A stretch of 64,000 nucleotides of DNA from Piliocolobus tephrosceles (GCF_002776525.5 NC_045436.1:13112703-13176702), one strand, 5' to 3'; numbered from the stretch's first letter, positions 44,176 to 55,454 are shown. A program made the numbers and translations. Notes: generated by a model from the letters alone, not told the origin.

Positions 44176-44471
44176 ACACATTTTCTTTCCATGCAGGTTT
44201 TTAAAACACTTATTTTAATCCAAGTGATGTATCTTTTCACACTGATCATTGATCCTTAATTTACAAATTATCTCTGCTTATATAACACGAAAACAATAAG
44301 TCATTTTGCCTAATTCAAACTACTGGTTAACTCAGTGGAAAATAAATCACTCCTACAAGTTATTCGAATTAACCAGTCTAATGAGTGCAAACAGCACACG
44401 CAGAAGCCCCATAAATCCTCAACAATGGTAGGCTTGATTGCTTCTTCCGACTCGTAGATAAGAAACTGGTA
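44176..44471. other. Unassigned DNA
   Basis: No feature recognised. Confidence 0.4.
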
Positions 44472-44732
44472 GCTGAATATACTCCTAACCCTTGAGACTC
44501 CCTAATCTTGGAGAACACACTAATCCACAGTCAGTCAGCTAAGGCCTAAATCAAGGATGCTAAATGTACTCCTAACAATTAAGACTCCCTGAACTTGGAG
44601 AAGACACTAGTCCACAGTCAGTGAGCTAAAGCCTAAATCAAGGATGCTAAATGTACTCCTAACGATTAAGACTCCCTGAACTTGGAGAAGACACTAGTCC
44701 ACAATCAGTCAGTTAAAGCCTAAATCAAGGAT
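44472..44732 (+). repeat. 87-bp tandem repeat, three copies
   Basis: Three head-to-tail units of exactly 87 bp start at 44472, 44559 and 44646, each opening GCTRAATRTACTCCTAAC and closing CCTAAATCAAGGAT. By eye units 2 and 3 differ at 4 positions, units 1 and 2 at 11. No spacers, stops in the frames I read, no known repeat family recognised. Likely a small minisatellite that grew by two successive duplications. Confidence 0.93.
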
Positions 44733-45306
44733 GCACACCTGTTGCAAGAAGAAAAAATGTTGCTCATATATTTTGAAGCATGAGCATTAGCATAGTTATT
44801 GCTATGCTGTGAGAATTTCTTCTCCAACACACCTCGCCAAAGTCTTAAGCAACAGACCTCTCTGTAGCCTTCCTGACCTGGTTGTGTCTGTATCAGATAC
44901 AACTGGACAATGATGGTTGGGGCCATTGCCCAAGGGAATTGCACAGATTGGGAAATGAGGTCTTACGTGCTTTCAACGAGATACCACCTTCAAATCTTGC
45001 AGACTTGACTATCATTTCACAAGTGGCACGGAATCCCAAAAGATTTCACAAGTGGAGCCGTTGATGTTTGGCCCATTCACTACACTGGGAAGAAAGGAAG
45101 TAGGTGGGTATAGGCTTTGGGGATGAGCATAAGCTCCATTGATTCCAGGTGACTTATCAACCTATTTCTAGAATTTCTGTCTCAACAAATTTTGAGCAAC
45201 AAATTCAAAGGGCTTTTTTCTAATCTTTTCATTTTCTATAATCTTCCTGAAAATTAGGATTTTTTTCTCTCTCTTTCTTAGCAGATTATATAACACCCAT
45301 TTTATT
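44733..45306. other. Unassigned DNA
   Basis: No gene or repeat recognised; ORFs on both strands (44720-44944, 44882-45064) lack domains. Confidence 0.4.
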
Positions 45307-45620
45307 CTCTCATTCGACAAATGAGTATTGAGTTAGAATTAGATGCCAGGTACTGTGCTAGATACCAGAGACACAATGCTAAGCAAAAGAGACAATGGGA
45401 CTTGCCTTAAAGGAGTGTATTAGGTTAGTGCAAAAGTAATTGCAGCTTTTGATTACTTTCACTGACAAAAACTGCAATTACTTTTGCCCCAACCTAATAA
45501 TTAATCACACTGTGATAAGTATTATGAAGGAGAAGGTGGTGCTCCCTGATTTATTCTGGGCAGCGTATGACAGACAAATCCTTTGTAAAGAAGTGAAACG
45601 ATGTTAAAATGAGCTCTGAA
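45307..45620 (-). mobile_element. L2 3' end, antisense, interrupted by MADE1
   Basis: CGACAAATGAGTATTGAG, GATGCCAGGTACTGTGCTAG and ATACCAGAGACACAATGC are antisense L2 3' end; after the MADE1 the sequence continues with ACTGTGATAAGTATTATGAAGG. Diverged. Confidence 0.65.
45420..45497 (+). mobile_element. MADE1 mariner MITE, near-perfect hairpin (miR-548 type)
   Basis: A 78-bp palindrome begins TTAGGTTAGTGCAAAAGTAA and ends TTTTGCCCCAACCTAA. TA lies directly on both sides (45418-45419, 45498-45499), the mariner target duplication. The arms pair over about 32 bp with only three mismatches or wobbles around a loop of about 14 bases. Orientation is arbitrary as the element is palindromic. MADE1 copies are the known source of the primate miR-548 family. 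Confidence 0.95.
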
Positions 45621-45799
45621 TACAGGCTAGCAGCTATCTACGGAAAATGTATTTCCTATTGCGCCTCCTCTTTCCATCTCTCCTGTTACCGCTCTCATTC
45701 AGAACATACCTGCCCTCTGAGCACTACATTGCCCAGATAGGAGCCCAGTTTTCTCACTTCCAGCCTGCCTAGTCCGATCTATTCTTTTCTCAGATACCC

Positions 45800-46005
45800 T
45801 TCTAAGTACATATAGCCACTCATTTAATCTGCACAACAATCCTAGGCATGACTGTCATTCCTCTTTCACAGGTCAGCAAGCTGAGACACAGGCTCAATAA
45901 CTTGTCTAGGGACAGAGCCAATAAGAGGCAGATCTCAGATCCATATCTGGGTATGTTTGCTCTAGAATCTGTTCTCAGCTAGTGCACTTGACTGCCTCTT
46001 GAAGA
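45800..46005 (-). mobile_element. MIR SINE, antisense
   Basis: CACTCATTTAATCTGCACAA, CAATCCTAGGCATGACTGTC, CAGCAAGCTGAGACACAGGC and AGAATCTGTTCTCAGC follow antisense MIR. Confidence 0.8.
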
Positions 46006-46551
46006 TTAATTATGTGCCTCTTGTTTACTCATGCTAACTCTTTAATCCTAACATCAACTCTGTGAGTTAAAAACTATTACAGAAAGAAAATAAGAAAACA
46101 AAGACAAATATACAGTGAGGAAACTGAAGCAAAATCATAAAGTGATATATGCAAGGTTACAATTCCAATTAGTAGAAGAAACCATTTTTCTAGTCAAACG
46201 TTTGAACACTGAGCCAAATCTCTTTCAAATATTCCTCAACTATCTCCCTCCTGTGTGTGGACTGAATTCAAGTGGGTTCATGCAGGTGCAAAGTAAAGTT
46301 TCCAATCAAAGATGAAACATAATCTCATATTTACAACATAATCAGGATCGTGGAATTTTAGTGAGGTCATATTTTTTCTATGCAAATTACATGTATGCAA
46401 CAAAACTGGATTAATAACTCTTATGCAAGTAGTGTTATATTTCTGTCTTCCTTTTCTTTTATTATTGTCAATGATAAAAATTTCTATGCCAGCCATTCAT
46501 TTATAATTCAGGACACTTACATGGTGATTTAATGAATATATAATAAAATAT
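46006..46551. other. Unassigned AT-rich DNA
   Basis: No feature recognised. Confidence 0.4.
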
Positions 46552-47135
46552 TGAAGCAGCTACGTCATCTGGGATATAAACTCGTGGTTCATCGTCACGT
46601 GGTGGCCAAGAAAGAATTCAGAACAGGGACACACAGGAGGAGTTTAAGACTGGAGGTTTAATAGGTAGAAGAAAAGAGAAAGAGAAACAGCTTCCTCTAT
46701 TGCAGAAGGGGTATCCCAGCGGAAAGGAGTGGCTGGCATCCAATGCCCCGAGTTTTATGTCCAGTTTGTAGAGGTGGTGTCTGATTTACATAGGGTTCAC
46801 AGATTGGTTCAATCAGGTATGACGTTTGTATAGTGCATGAGGAAGGCTGGTCGCCCCACCCTAATCTTTTTATGCAAATAGACTTTCCAGTTGATGGGTG
46901 CCATCTTGTCTGCTCCTTACAATATATGTGGCTGGTGGAGAAGGGAAGATGGAGCCACCATTTTGAAAATGTCTAGTCCTTAGTTCCTGCCAGCATTCAC
47001 TGATGCAGGCTCCCAGCTTGCAGGCTGCTATTAGAAAATGATTTGGGGCTGCTTTTCACTAAATAGAAAAAGACTTACTGAGGACTCCTGTGTCCTATCT
47101 GTCTAAGTAATTCCTTCTTAACTCCTATATCAACA
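46552..47135 (-). mobile_element. Probable solo LTR of a class I endogenous retrovirus (ERV1), antisense
   Basis: On the minus strand it opens TGTTGATATAGGAGTTAAG and closes GCTGCTTCA, the TG...CA pattern of an LTR, over 584 bp. A TATA-like ATAAAA lies at about 46753-46758 and an AATAAA-type signal (ATTAAA) at 46667-46672, about 85 bp apart, as in an LTR U3-R layout. No internal retroviral frames are seen on either side. No matching short target duplication found, so the ends may be slightly off. Family not named. Confidence 0.6.
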
Positions 47136-47564
47136 TGTCTAACCCATTGGCTTAGGATATACAAAAGAGAAAGAAGATGATCTAGCTATACATTGCTGAG
47201 AAACCAAGTCTTAGCTAGGCAGACTGAGCAGTCACCTGGGGCATTTTAGCAAGGCTTGTCATTAGCTAAAACCCATTCTACTATTCTCCATACTTCTAGA
47301 ATTCTCCTTTGTGAATGGAAGGGGAGTAGGGAACCTGACTGAACAATCAGAAATCCCGAGTCCACCCACATATGGCTTTAAGTCTGCTTAATCAGAAATA
47401 AAAGGCCCTCTGGCACACGTTGCCTTTTGGTGAACGATGGTCTAAGCCAGCCATAGCCAATTCACCTCTGATTAGCAAAACAAAGTAGATGCCAGTATTT
47501 GCTTCAGACAAGCCCCCAACACACTGTTCCTCCTTATCTTTTTTATTTTTTAACTTTTCTACCA

Positions 47565-47565
<1 letters not shown>
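47136..47565. other. Unassigned DNA
   Basis: No feature recognised. It could include old ERV sequence next to the LTR, but nothing diagnostic is visible. Confidence 0.35.
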
Positions 47566-47567
<2 letters not shown>

Positions 47568-47645
<78 letters not shown>

Positions 47646-47650
47646 CATAT
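47568..47650 (+). repeat. Compound microsatellite (CT)n(AT)n
   Basis: About 20 CT units (47568-47608), then 16 AT units (47609-47640), then ACATACATAT. It sits directly on the tail side of an antisense Alu. Confidence 0.95.
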
Positions 47651-47651
47651 A

Positions 47652-47950
47652 TTTTGAGACGGAGTTTCTTCATGCTTGTGGCCCAGGCAGGAGTGCAATG
47701 GCATGATCTCGGCTCACTGCAAACCTCTGCCTCCCAGGTTCAAGTGATTCTCCTGCCTCAGCCTCCCACGTAACTGAGATTACAGGTACCTGCCACCACA
47801 CCCAGCTAATTTGTTTTTTTTTTTTTTTTGTATTTTTAGTAGAGACGAGGTTTTGCCATGTTGGCCAGCCTGGTCTCCAACTCCTGATTTCAGGTGATCC
47901 TCAGTCTCCCAAAGTGCTGGAGTAAGAGGCATGAGCCACCGCGCCTGGCC
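47652..47950 (-). mobile_element. Alu (S-type), antisense
   Basis: Antisense Alu from TTTTGAGACGGAGTTTC to GCCACCGCGCCTGGCCC. An internal T-run (47815-47829) marks the middle linker. The tail side has turned into the microsatellite at 47568-47650. Confidence 0.92.
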
Positions 47951-49857
47951 CACTGTCTAGAATTTCTCCTAGAATTAACTCACATTCCATAGGTTGCTTT
48001 AATAATAATTCTAAATATTTCAACCTACTGTTCAAATGTTTATGGATGTACATTCATCTGGTTGTTTTAAAACAGTCTTAGGAATGATTGTTTACCTAAA
48101 AACATATTTCTTTCAGATAGTTACATATGATTACAATGATGGGCTTGGGTTTGGATACTGTGCAATATAATATCTAATGCATTAAAAGAGACATTACAAA
48201 TAATTAACATTAGCTAAATGGGCAGCTGTGAAGTATGTTTCTCAGCAGATATTTTTTAATAGACTAGATTCCCATCTGCCCAGCACAGTTACCGAGAAGC
48301 TGCCTAGATGCCTAGAAGCAAATACAAGAAAAAACAACTTTTGAAAAATCGTATTCCCCTTGCTTCAAGGATAAGTAATCAGTCTGCTAGGACAAAACTG
48401 TTATTTTCCAAAAGTTTTCTGGTTTCCTGAGCTAAAGTCTAAGGAAGTTATGGCAATAGAAAGCAATGCTGATTTTATAAATGTGAGTTTTCACTTAAAA
48501 ACATGAGATTTGTTGAGGTTTGGCTGACAAATATTTCAGGTTATATCCTTGGAGAAGCTCTGATTCTCTACCTGCTGATGACACACATACTTAAACTTTG
48601 TTCAACCAATCCAGAAATAATGAGCCCACAGCCTAGGATGAGCTCCAGAGTTTGACAGTAGCACAATGAAAATGCACATTGGAAACATCCTTGAGGAAGA
48701 GGTCTGGACAGCTGCCAGAGCTTAAAGACAGTCTGTTAGCTGCAAAAAGAGAAGGTCAAGCAGTATTATTTACAATGCACAATTCTCTCTTGTGTTTATC
48801 TTGGACAAATCCCTCAAATCCTCTATTTTCTTATAGTATTGACTGACCAGATAGAAGCCTTTCTAGTAAGACTTGCATTTTATTTTCAGTCCTGTCATCT
48901 TTTTTTAGTGGCCGCATAAAAGATATAAGCACAGGGGGCCAAAGAATGTAATTCAGAGATTGCAAATCACCAAGGAGTTTACTCTGTTTCCCTAGGGCAT
49001 GTTCTGTAATTCTTTCTCTTTTAAGAAACTGATGGAGTTGTACCTGTCAGGAATAGCTGACTGCTATACTTGGCATTTCCCCAAGTTGTGCTAACAAGAC
49101 CTTGAATTTGACTCTGTTATCTTAGCTTGAAATATTTCAACCCTACTATAAAATGGGACACACCCGCCCAAGAAGTGGGGAGAAGAGTGTATATATGTTT
49201 TGGAAGAGGAAGATGTGGTTTTATCTTCTACAATGTGTCACCAGCTAAGATTTTTAACTGAAAGTACAAAGTTTGAGTTCACACCAGTCATTACTTCTTA
49301 AAATGTGTGGCTTATTGATGCATAGAAAATGCAAACAACTTACAGAAATAATGTTGCTTTTTATTTTTTGCTATCTCATGGGTCTTATAGTTAGAAATAT
49401 GTTTCCAAATTCCACAACTACATGTATTAGTAAACCATTCCTACACCCCTTTGAAATCATTAAAAGAGGTATGTAATAGAAATCAAAGTCAATTCCCTTA
49501 TTACATAATGAATACATTTTTTCAATATGTCTGCACTTTAATTCTGTGTGCAAGAGTTGTGTTGATGAAAAACGACTTACCTGAAATGACTGTTGAAGGA
49601 GTTGCTTTTCCCCTCTGCATTGCAATAGATACTTCAGCTCTGAGAGCCACTTGGAGGTTTTTTCTAGGTAAGTATTGTTCCTGGCTGCATCCATTCAACA
49701 CATTGGAACTCACAGAACCTCAGCTGAGAACATTCTGGGGCTAAGTTACAGGAAACCAAAAATTAACAGAGATTTATTTGAAATTTTGTGAGCCAATGAA
49801 CACTTGATAGACTAACTGCATACAATGAACCTCGTCTGTACAAAAAATTACAAAGGG
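47951..49857. other. Unassigned AT-rich DNA
   Basis: 1.9 kb without a recognised gene or repeat. ORFs at 49371-49694 (-, 107 codons) and 49451-49744 (+, 97 codons) overlap on opposite strands, lack domains and have no visible splice or promoter context. Confidence 0.4.
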
Positions 49858-50208
49858 GGCCAGGCATAGTGGCTTACACCTGTAATCCAAAGACTTTGGG
49901 AGGCAAAAGTGAGAGGATTGCTCAAGTTTAGGAGTTCAAGACCAGCTCTGACAACACAGCAAGACTTTGTCTTTACAATCTTTTTTTTTTTTTTTTTTTT
50001 TAAATTAGCTGGGCATCGTTGCACATGTAGGTAGTCCTAGTTACTTGGGAGGCAAGGCACTGGGGTGGGAGGACTGTTTGAGCTTGGAATGTCAAGGCTG
50101 CGGTGAGCCGTGGTCATGCCTCACTCACTGCATTCCAGCTTGAGCAACAGATCAATATCCTGTCTCAAGAAAGTAAAATAAAATAAAAATACAAAAATAA
50201 AAATAAAA
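49858..50208 (+). mobile_element. AluJ, sense, with T21 in the middle linker
   Basis: Old Alu (GGCCAGGCATAGTGGCTTAC). The middle linker, normally A-rich, holds 21 T (49981-50001) before AAATTAGCTGGGC. The tail (50161-50208) is TAAAA/CAAAA-rich and runs into a further Alu arm. CTCGTCTGTACAAAAAATTAC just before (49832-49852) resembles the end of yet another Alu left arm. Confidence 0.88.
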
Positions 50209-50345
50209 ATTTAGCCAGTTATGCTGGCTTACGCTACTCAGGAGGCTGAGGTGGAAGGATTGCTGGAGCCCAGGAGTTCAAGGCTTCAGTGAGGTATGAT
50301 TGCATCACTGCACTCCAGCCTGGGTGACAGAGTGGAACCTTGTCC
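50209..50345 (+). mobile_element. Extra Alu right arm, sense
   Basis: TTTAGCCAGTTATGCTGGC through GCACTCCAGCCTGGGTGACAG is a single Alu right monomer directly after the tail of the preceding Alu, giving a left-right-right order. Confidence 0.85.
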
Positions 50346-51339
50346 AGGGGATCTCAATCCCACCTGAATTTCTGTTTGCCTTTAGAAGTGGCAAACTGGC
50401 AGCACCCCAATTTGTTAATATTCAGACCGTAGAATGACTCTGTGTGAAGCACATAGCATTTGCAAATTTGGGATTAGTTGCAAATATTTAAAACTAGAGA
50501 GACAATAAGATCAAAATGTAAATTTCCGGATTCTCTTGAAAAACTCCTATACCCATTCATAGATTGTAAATTAAGCCCCTATTGGGAGTCCATAGAACCA
50601 AGGATAAACCCCATCTGATAGCAACTTATGAATAGTACCTGGATATGCAAAGCCAAATAGTCAGAAAAATGTAGGTACCTAGAAGGAAAAATTATACTAA
50701 CTAAACTAGTATCTTCTATAAACTGAGAGGGAGAACAGACCTGATGGTGAAATGGGAGCCAAGCTCTGAAATGGCTTAGGAACTACTTAATCTTCACTTG
50801 ATAAATACAATCTGAAGTGTTAGGTATTGCTAAGCAGTCATTGCTGAAGTATGGTCTTTAGAGTCTCTGTGTAATAACATTTATTACTTCTTCTGCCCTG
50901 GCAGCAAAATCCACCTGAGAGTCTCAAAGGTCTTTTCTATCTAAGATCTATGGGCTAAAATCTATGCTTCTTACTGAGACAAAATACCCATTGAGCACTT
51001 CTACACTTGGCAGAAGCTTTAAAATATAATTCTTTGGTTCCATAAGTGTCCAAATGCTAGAACTTATCTGATGATTAAGAAGCTTGTCTCTGTGTCAAAG
51101 GGAGGTTCATTTTCTATAAGCAAACTTGGTGGGCAGGAAGGTATCATTTATAATCCTGTATTTAAGCACACAAAACTGAATAAATGCTGTAGGAGTATCT
51201 GTCAAATTAAAAATAAAGATGTTTCCTTTGGTCTGTCTGATAAGTGTCATGAATTATCTATAAACCCATGTTCTGACCCCACCTTCCATCTTTTTCTGTT
51301 GTTTATTTCTGTCTTCTATTTTTTATATCCTGAACCTCT
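50346..51339. other. Unassigned DNA
   Basis: No gene or repeat recognised. A 144-codon ORF at 51071-51505 runs into the antisense Alu and is not gene-like. Confidence 0.4.
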
Positions 51340-51654
51340 TATTTTTTTTTTTTTTTCTTTTAGACACAGTCGCACTCTGTCATCCAGGCTGGAGTGCAGT
51401 GGTGTGAGCAGAGCTCATTGCAGCCTCAACCTCCTGGACTTAAGTTATCCTCCTACCTTGATTTCCCATGTAGCTGGGACTATTTTTATTTTGTATTTTT
51501 TATAAAAAATAAAAATGTATTATTTTTGTTTTTGTAGAGATGAGATCTCACTTTGTTGTCCCAACTGGTCTTAAACCCCTAGGCTGAAGCGATCCTCACA
51601 CCATGGCTTCCCAAAGTACTGGGATTACAGGTGTGACCCACCACACCCAGCCAC
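51340..51654 (-). mobile_element. AluJ, antisense, central part replaced by AT-rich hairpin
   Basis: Old antisense Alu. After TAGCTGGGAC (51480) the expected segment is replaced by TATTTTTATTTTGTATTTTT and more AT-rich bases containing an 11-bp inverted repeat (51482-51492 / 51506-51516); the Alu resumes at TTTTTGTAGAGATGAG. Short target duplication GAACCTCT at 51332-51339 and 51655-51662. Confidence 0.88.
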
Positions 51655-51777
51655 GAACCTCTGTGTTTCCTCGAGATTCCTTCCCATTTCATTTCATGAA
51701 GCTCATGTTCCTCCATAGGACATGATTTATTGGTATCCCTGAAATCTTTGTTCCTTTTCTTGTATTTGGTTATCAGA

Positions 51778-51960
51778 GGTGGCGTGATGTAGTGCTTAAG
51801 AACCCTGGGTCTGAGGCAAATAAATCTAGGACTATTTATTTTCAGCTGGGTGAATGTGGATATACATCTTCCATATATGAGATTCCTGAATCTGTAAAAT
51901 GGGAATAGCACTTACCTCAAATGTTTCTTGTGAAAATCAAATAAGATAACACATTTAAAA
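51778..51960 (+). mobile_element. MIR SINE, sense
   Basis: GTGGCGTGATGTAGTGCTTA, AAGAACCCTGGGTCTGAGG, ATCTGTAAAATGGGAATAGC and ACTTACCTCAAATGTTTCTTG in order. The tRNA-like head is included. Confidence 0.82.
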
Positions 51961-52454
51961 AAAGAAAAAACTTGCCAGGAAACTGTTGCTCATTAAATGC
52001 TCTTTTATAACTATAAAGAATATATTGACTTCTCTGATTAAGTTGAAGTAGAAACTTAAAATTATAAAATAAAAAATGTTTGTCACTTGTCTTACAGCAA
52101 AAGGCTCGTATTTTTTACCTCTTCAATTTTTATACAATAATGTGAAAAAACATACCAAAAAAATTAAGCACTGCTTTAGCTTTGTGTAAAATTTTCTTTG
52201 CTTTTTTTCCCAACCTGTAAAATATTTTTAAAGTAAAATTGAAACTGAGTCTTTAAGAATCCAAGTTAAATTAAAATATTTTGTGCATTACTACATTTAG
52301 TTCAATAGATTTTCTTCCCTTTGTTTTCAACAAAGCCTTCAGTGAAAGAGCCTATACTTGAGAAAATATCTGAAAAATAAAATAAGAAGTTAGCATTACA
52401 TACTCTACCTGCTCTGAGTGAATAATTGAACCTAAATGAGAAGTAAATTACTCA
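51961..52454. other. Unassigned AT-rich DNA
   Basis: No feature recognised. Confidence 0.4.
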
Positions 52455-52630
52455 CAAACAACCCTTTGAGGAATTGTAATTTACAGAAGTAGAAAGTTGG
52501 GGTGAAGAGGTTAAGTACTTGCCTGAGGCCGTGCAATTAGTAGTCTGTCAAGGTAAGCAGTTGAGGCAGGTTTAGAATCTAATCCTATCTGGTTCTAAAG
52601 CTAGTGTTCTTTCCACTCTATCACATTGTT
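52455..52630 (-). mobile_element. MIR SINE, antisense
   Basis: ACAACCCTTTGAGGAATTG, GGTTAAGTACTTGCCTGAGG, CAATTAGTAGTCTGTCAAGG and TAGTGTTCTTTCCACTC in antisense MIR order. Confidence 0.75.
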
Positions 52631-52781
52631 TCTGCAGTTTCCCACTGGATCTTAAAGACCCATGTCCTCTGTATCACAAAGTGAAATCTGAGACAAATGA
52701 ATCAGAATGCAATTATTTTGAATTCATAACACACTACAAATATCTTCATAATCTTTATTTTAAAATATCAACACTCTAGGG

Positions 52782-53004
52782 CAGTGCTTCTCAACTAAGG
52801 AGAACTGTGCTTCCCAGGGGCTATTTGGCAATGTCTGGAGACATTTTTCATTGTCATGATTGTGGGGGCCAGGAGGGTGCCACTGGCATCTGGTTGGTAG
52901 AAGCCAGAGACATTGCTAAATGTCTACATTGCACAGTAAAGTGCCCTCAAACAAAGAATTGTCCAGCCCAAAAAGTTAATGGTACTAAGAATGCAAAACC
53001 CTAA
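52782..53004 (+). mobile_element. MER20-like element (hAT-Charlie)
   Basis: CAGTGCTTCTCAACTAAGG, TTTGGCAATGTCTGGAGACA, CACTGGCATCTGGTTGGTAG and ACATTGCACAGTAAAGTG, matching MER20 in sense over nearly its full length. A second copy in the window besides 32022-32238. Confidence 0.8.
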
Positions 53005-53097
53005 TCTAAGGACTCCTGACTCATGGCAAGGAAGACTATTTGAACTAACCTTCCCACTGAGGACAAATTTTATAAGTCAATAAAATATACATGATTT

Positions 53098-53124
53098 AAA
53101 AACAACAACAACAACAACAACAAC
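53098..53124 (+). repeat. AAC microsatellite
   Basis: Nine near-perfect AAC units. No SINE precedes it that would explain it as a tail. Confidence 0.9.
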
Positions 53125-53379
53125 ACTGAAATAACAGTAAAGAATGGTGGGTCCGAAATCTGAAAAAAATGCAATACTCTTGAGATGTAAGCCTACTATA
53201 TAAAAAAAACTCTGTGCTGTGACTTTTATTCATCAGAAGAAATAGCTACCAAGCTAAGAGCTGGCTATATTGGTCTTTCAGGAAGAATAGAACAAACCCC
53301 AGGAACCATTTAATGTGAAAAATCAATTTACATCCTCCTCCAATTTAAGCTAGCACCCAATGACTACACACCCAGAGTT

Positions 53380-53740
53380 GCTCTGAACTAGAAATTAATT
53401 AGCTCTTGTGCAAACTTGCAGGCGAAGTGTGTGTCCTCTGGATAGTTCAGGGAACCTGAAGCTTTACTCTTTATTAAGATGATCTCAGACTGGTAGTGCC
53501 CCAAGGTGCTTGGCAGAAGCTAATGCAAAATTTCTCTTCAAAAATGATGCAGTTATATTAGGTCTCAAAGTTTCTTAAAAATAATTTTGTAACTACAATG
53601 ACCATCATACCATTGCAAATAATCTGACACATAAGCAAACAAATCCCTGTGATAAAATGCTCTGGAAATCACAGCCAACAGAAACATCTGCAAGAACTCA
53701 ACATGTTAGTATAACTAGATACAAACTATAAGACCCCTGT
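53380..53740 (+). mobile_element. Possible old L1M/HAL1 5' region, sense
   Basis: GGATAGTTCAGGGAACCTGAAGC, AAGTGCTTGGCAGAAGCTAATG-like and ACACATAAGCAAACAAATCC have the flavour of old L1/HAL1 5' sequence. Tentative. Confidence 0.3.
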
Positions 53741-55454
53741 GCTCACTATGGCTGGTGAGCATCCTACCGTTCACCAGTGTCTGTGATGGATGCCCTCCTT
53801 CCAGCATGGGAGAGGATTGCAGTCCTTCATCTTTGAATTCAGGCAACGCCAATACCTTCTTTTTGTCATGGCTCTTTATAGTGCAGTTTTAGCTGTCTTT
53901 GCATCCAGAAATGTTGTTACAGGCCCACTTCCACTTCATTCTAAAAATTACTGTGGTAATCTGAAATAATTCCACCTTGGCATTCAGCTGCAATACACTA
54001 TTAACCAGGTCATAAAGAAAATGACTTTATGGATAGGAGGTACTCTAGTTCTCAGATTGCCAGGGTGTTTAATCCTGGAAACACCAGGAGGTTATTCATA
54101 GCATCAAACCTGTCTGTCTCCAGGCACTCAGCTCATCTACCTGAGAGGCTCTACAAACAGCCTTGCATGTGGCTGAATAACATAACTGTACAGTTCTGGC
54201 ACCAATATAATGTGATATTTTGATATTTATATTTCTTATATCCTCAAACTATAACCCCTTGACGGCAGAAACTACTCATGGCTCAGGCTATTTATTCTAT
54301 AGTTATCGGCATGGTGCCCGGCCTCTCCTAGATAATATACATTGGAGGTGAGATTGTGGATAAGTGAACAAATCCTCAAAGAATTTATCACATAATATTC
54401 CCAATAGTAATAATCCAACCATTTAGATAAATATTTGTAAATTTACACTTTATGATCAAAACCAATACTACAGTTTTAGGACCTCAAATATTTACCTCTG
54501 TAGAGATTAAGGAAAGTGACCCTCTTGTATATAAAACCTCTATTTTGGGCCTTTGTTATTTAGTAGAAAGTCTTTGCCACTAAGAACATTATTAAAATGA
54601 TAACATTCTCTTAAAAATATCCTTAACCATGGCCTGGCTTAGATCTCCATAGAAAACAGTATTGTATAAACAGAGCTGAAAATGATCTGTTTTATATGAC
54701 CACATTTGTTCAGGGACATACACTGTGTAGTGTGAAAAGAATATAGAACCATTTAGGGGAAGAAAACAAATGTTGTAACTATGAATGTCTGCTTGAGAAA
54801 TGTTCACTTATTGATGAAACTTTTCTTTTGAAATATATTTTATTAAGAATCCTGTGTATATGCTGTCTTTCATGCGAACTTTCTCTCATTTAAAGGTGAG
54901 TTATTTTGCAGTTTAATGTGCAGAATGTACTAATTATATGAGGTTTAATTCATCTTGAATCACAGAAGATCACTATGCTTGGATAATTAATGCCTCACTA
55001 CAAATATTAGGGAATTATGTTGTATGTAATTAATATCTAGAAATATAGATACTGCTAAATATATGAAATGTTGGACTCACTTTTTCCTTTCTCAGCCAGG
55101 GAAAGGCCTTACGATTTGTAAAAGAGAGAACTTTCCTTCAGGGTATGTGCTGGAATCACGCATTGATACACATCTAGCTCCAGGGAAAAACTGCTCCTTG
55201 CTGAGATCTGCCTAAGGGACTTCCTGCATCAGAGTTTGCAAAAGGTATAGCAGTGTTGCCCGGAGGTAGTCATTTTACTACCTCCCTTGTGCGTTCTTTC
55301 CAGGAGGACTATCTGGAACAATGTAAAATATGGTGGCCATACGTGGACACCACAGTGGTGGTTTGTCCATTGTCCAATGGTGGACACAGAGTGGTAGTTT
55401 GGGGAAGGTCATTGATTTCTCCCTTTAACTTAAACTCATCTAAGACACTCCTAT
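53741..55454. other. Unassigned AT-rich DNA
   Basis: 1.7 kb without a recognised gene or repeat. Short dyads near 55334-55387 (GTGGACACCAC... AATGGTGGACAC) are noted but not assigned. Confidence 0.4.

Noticed and set aside
44472..44732. Direct repeats considered as a CRISPR array
   Set aside because: Units are contiguous without spacers, and the genome is eukaryotic.
47392..47773. ORFs with runs of Arg-Glu, Ser-Leu or Ile-Tyr
   Set aside because: Translation of the CT/AT microsatellite.
55334..55387. Dyad symmetry around GTGGACACCAC / GTGGACAC
   Set aside because: Arms are short and imperfect; no family or function could be linked to it.
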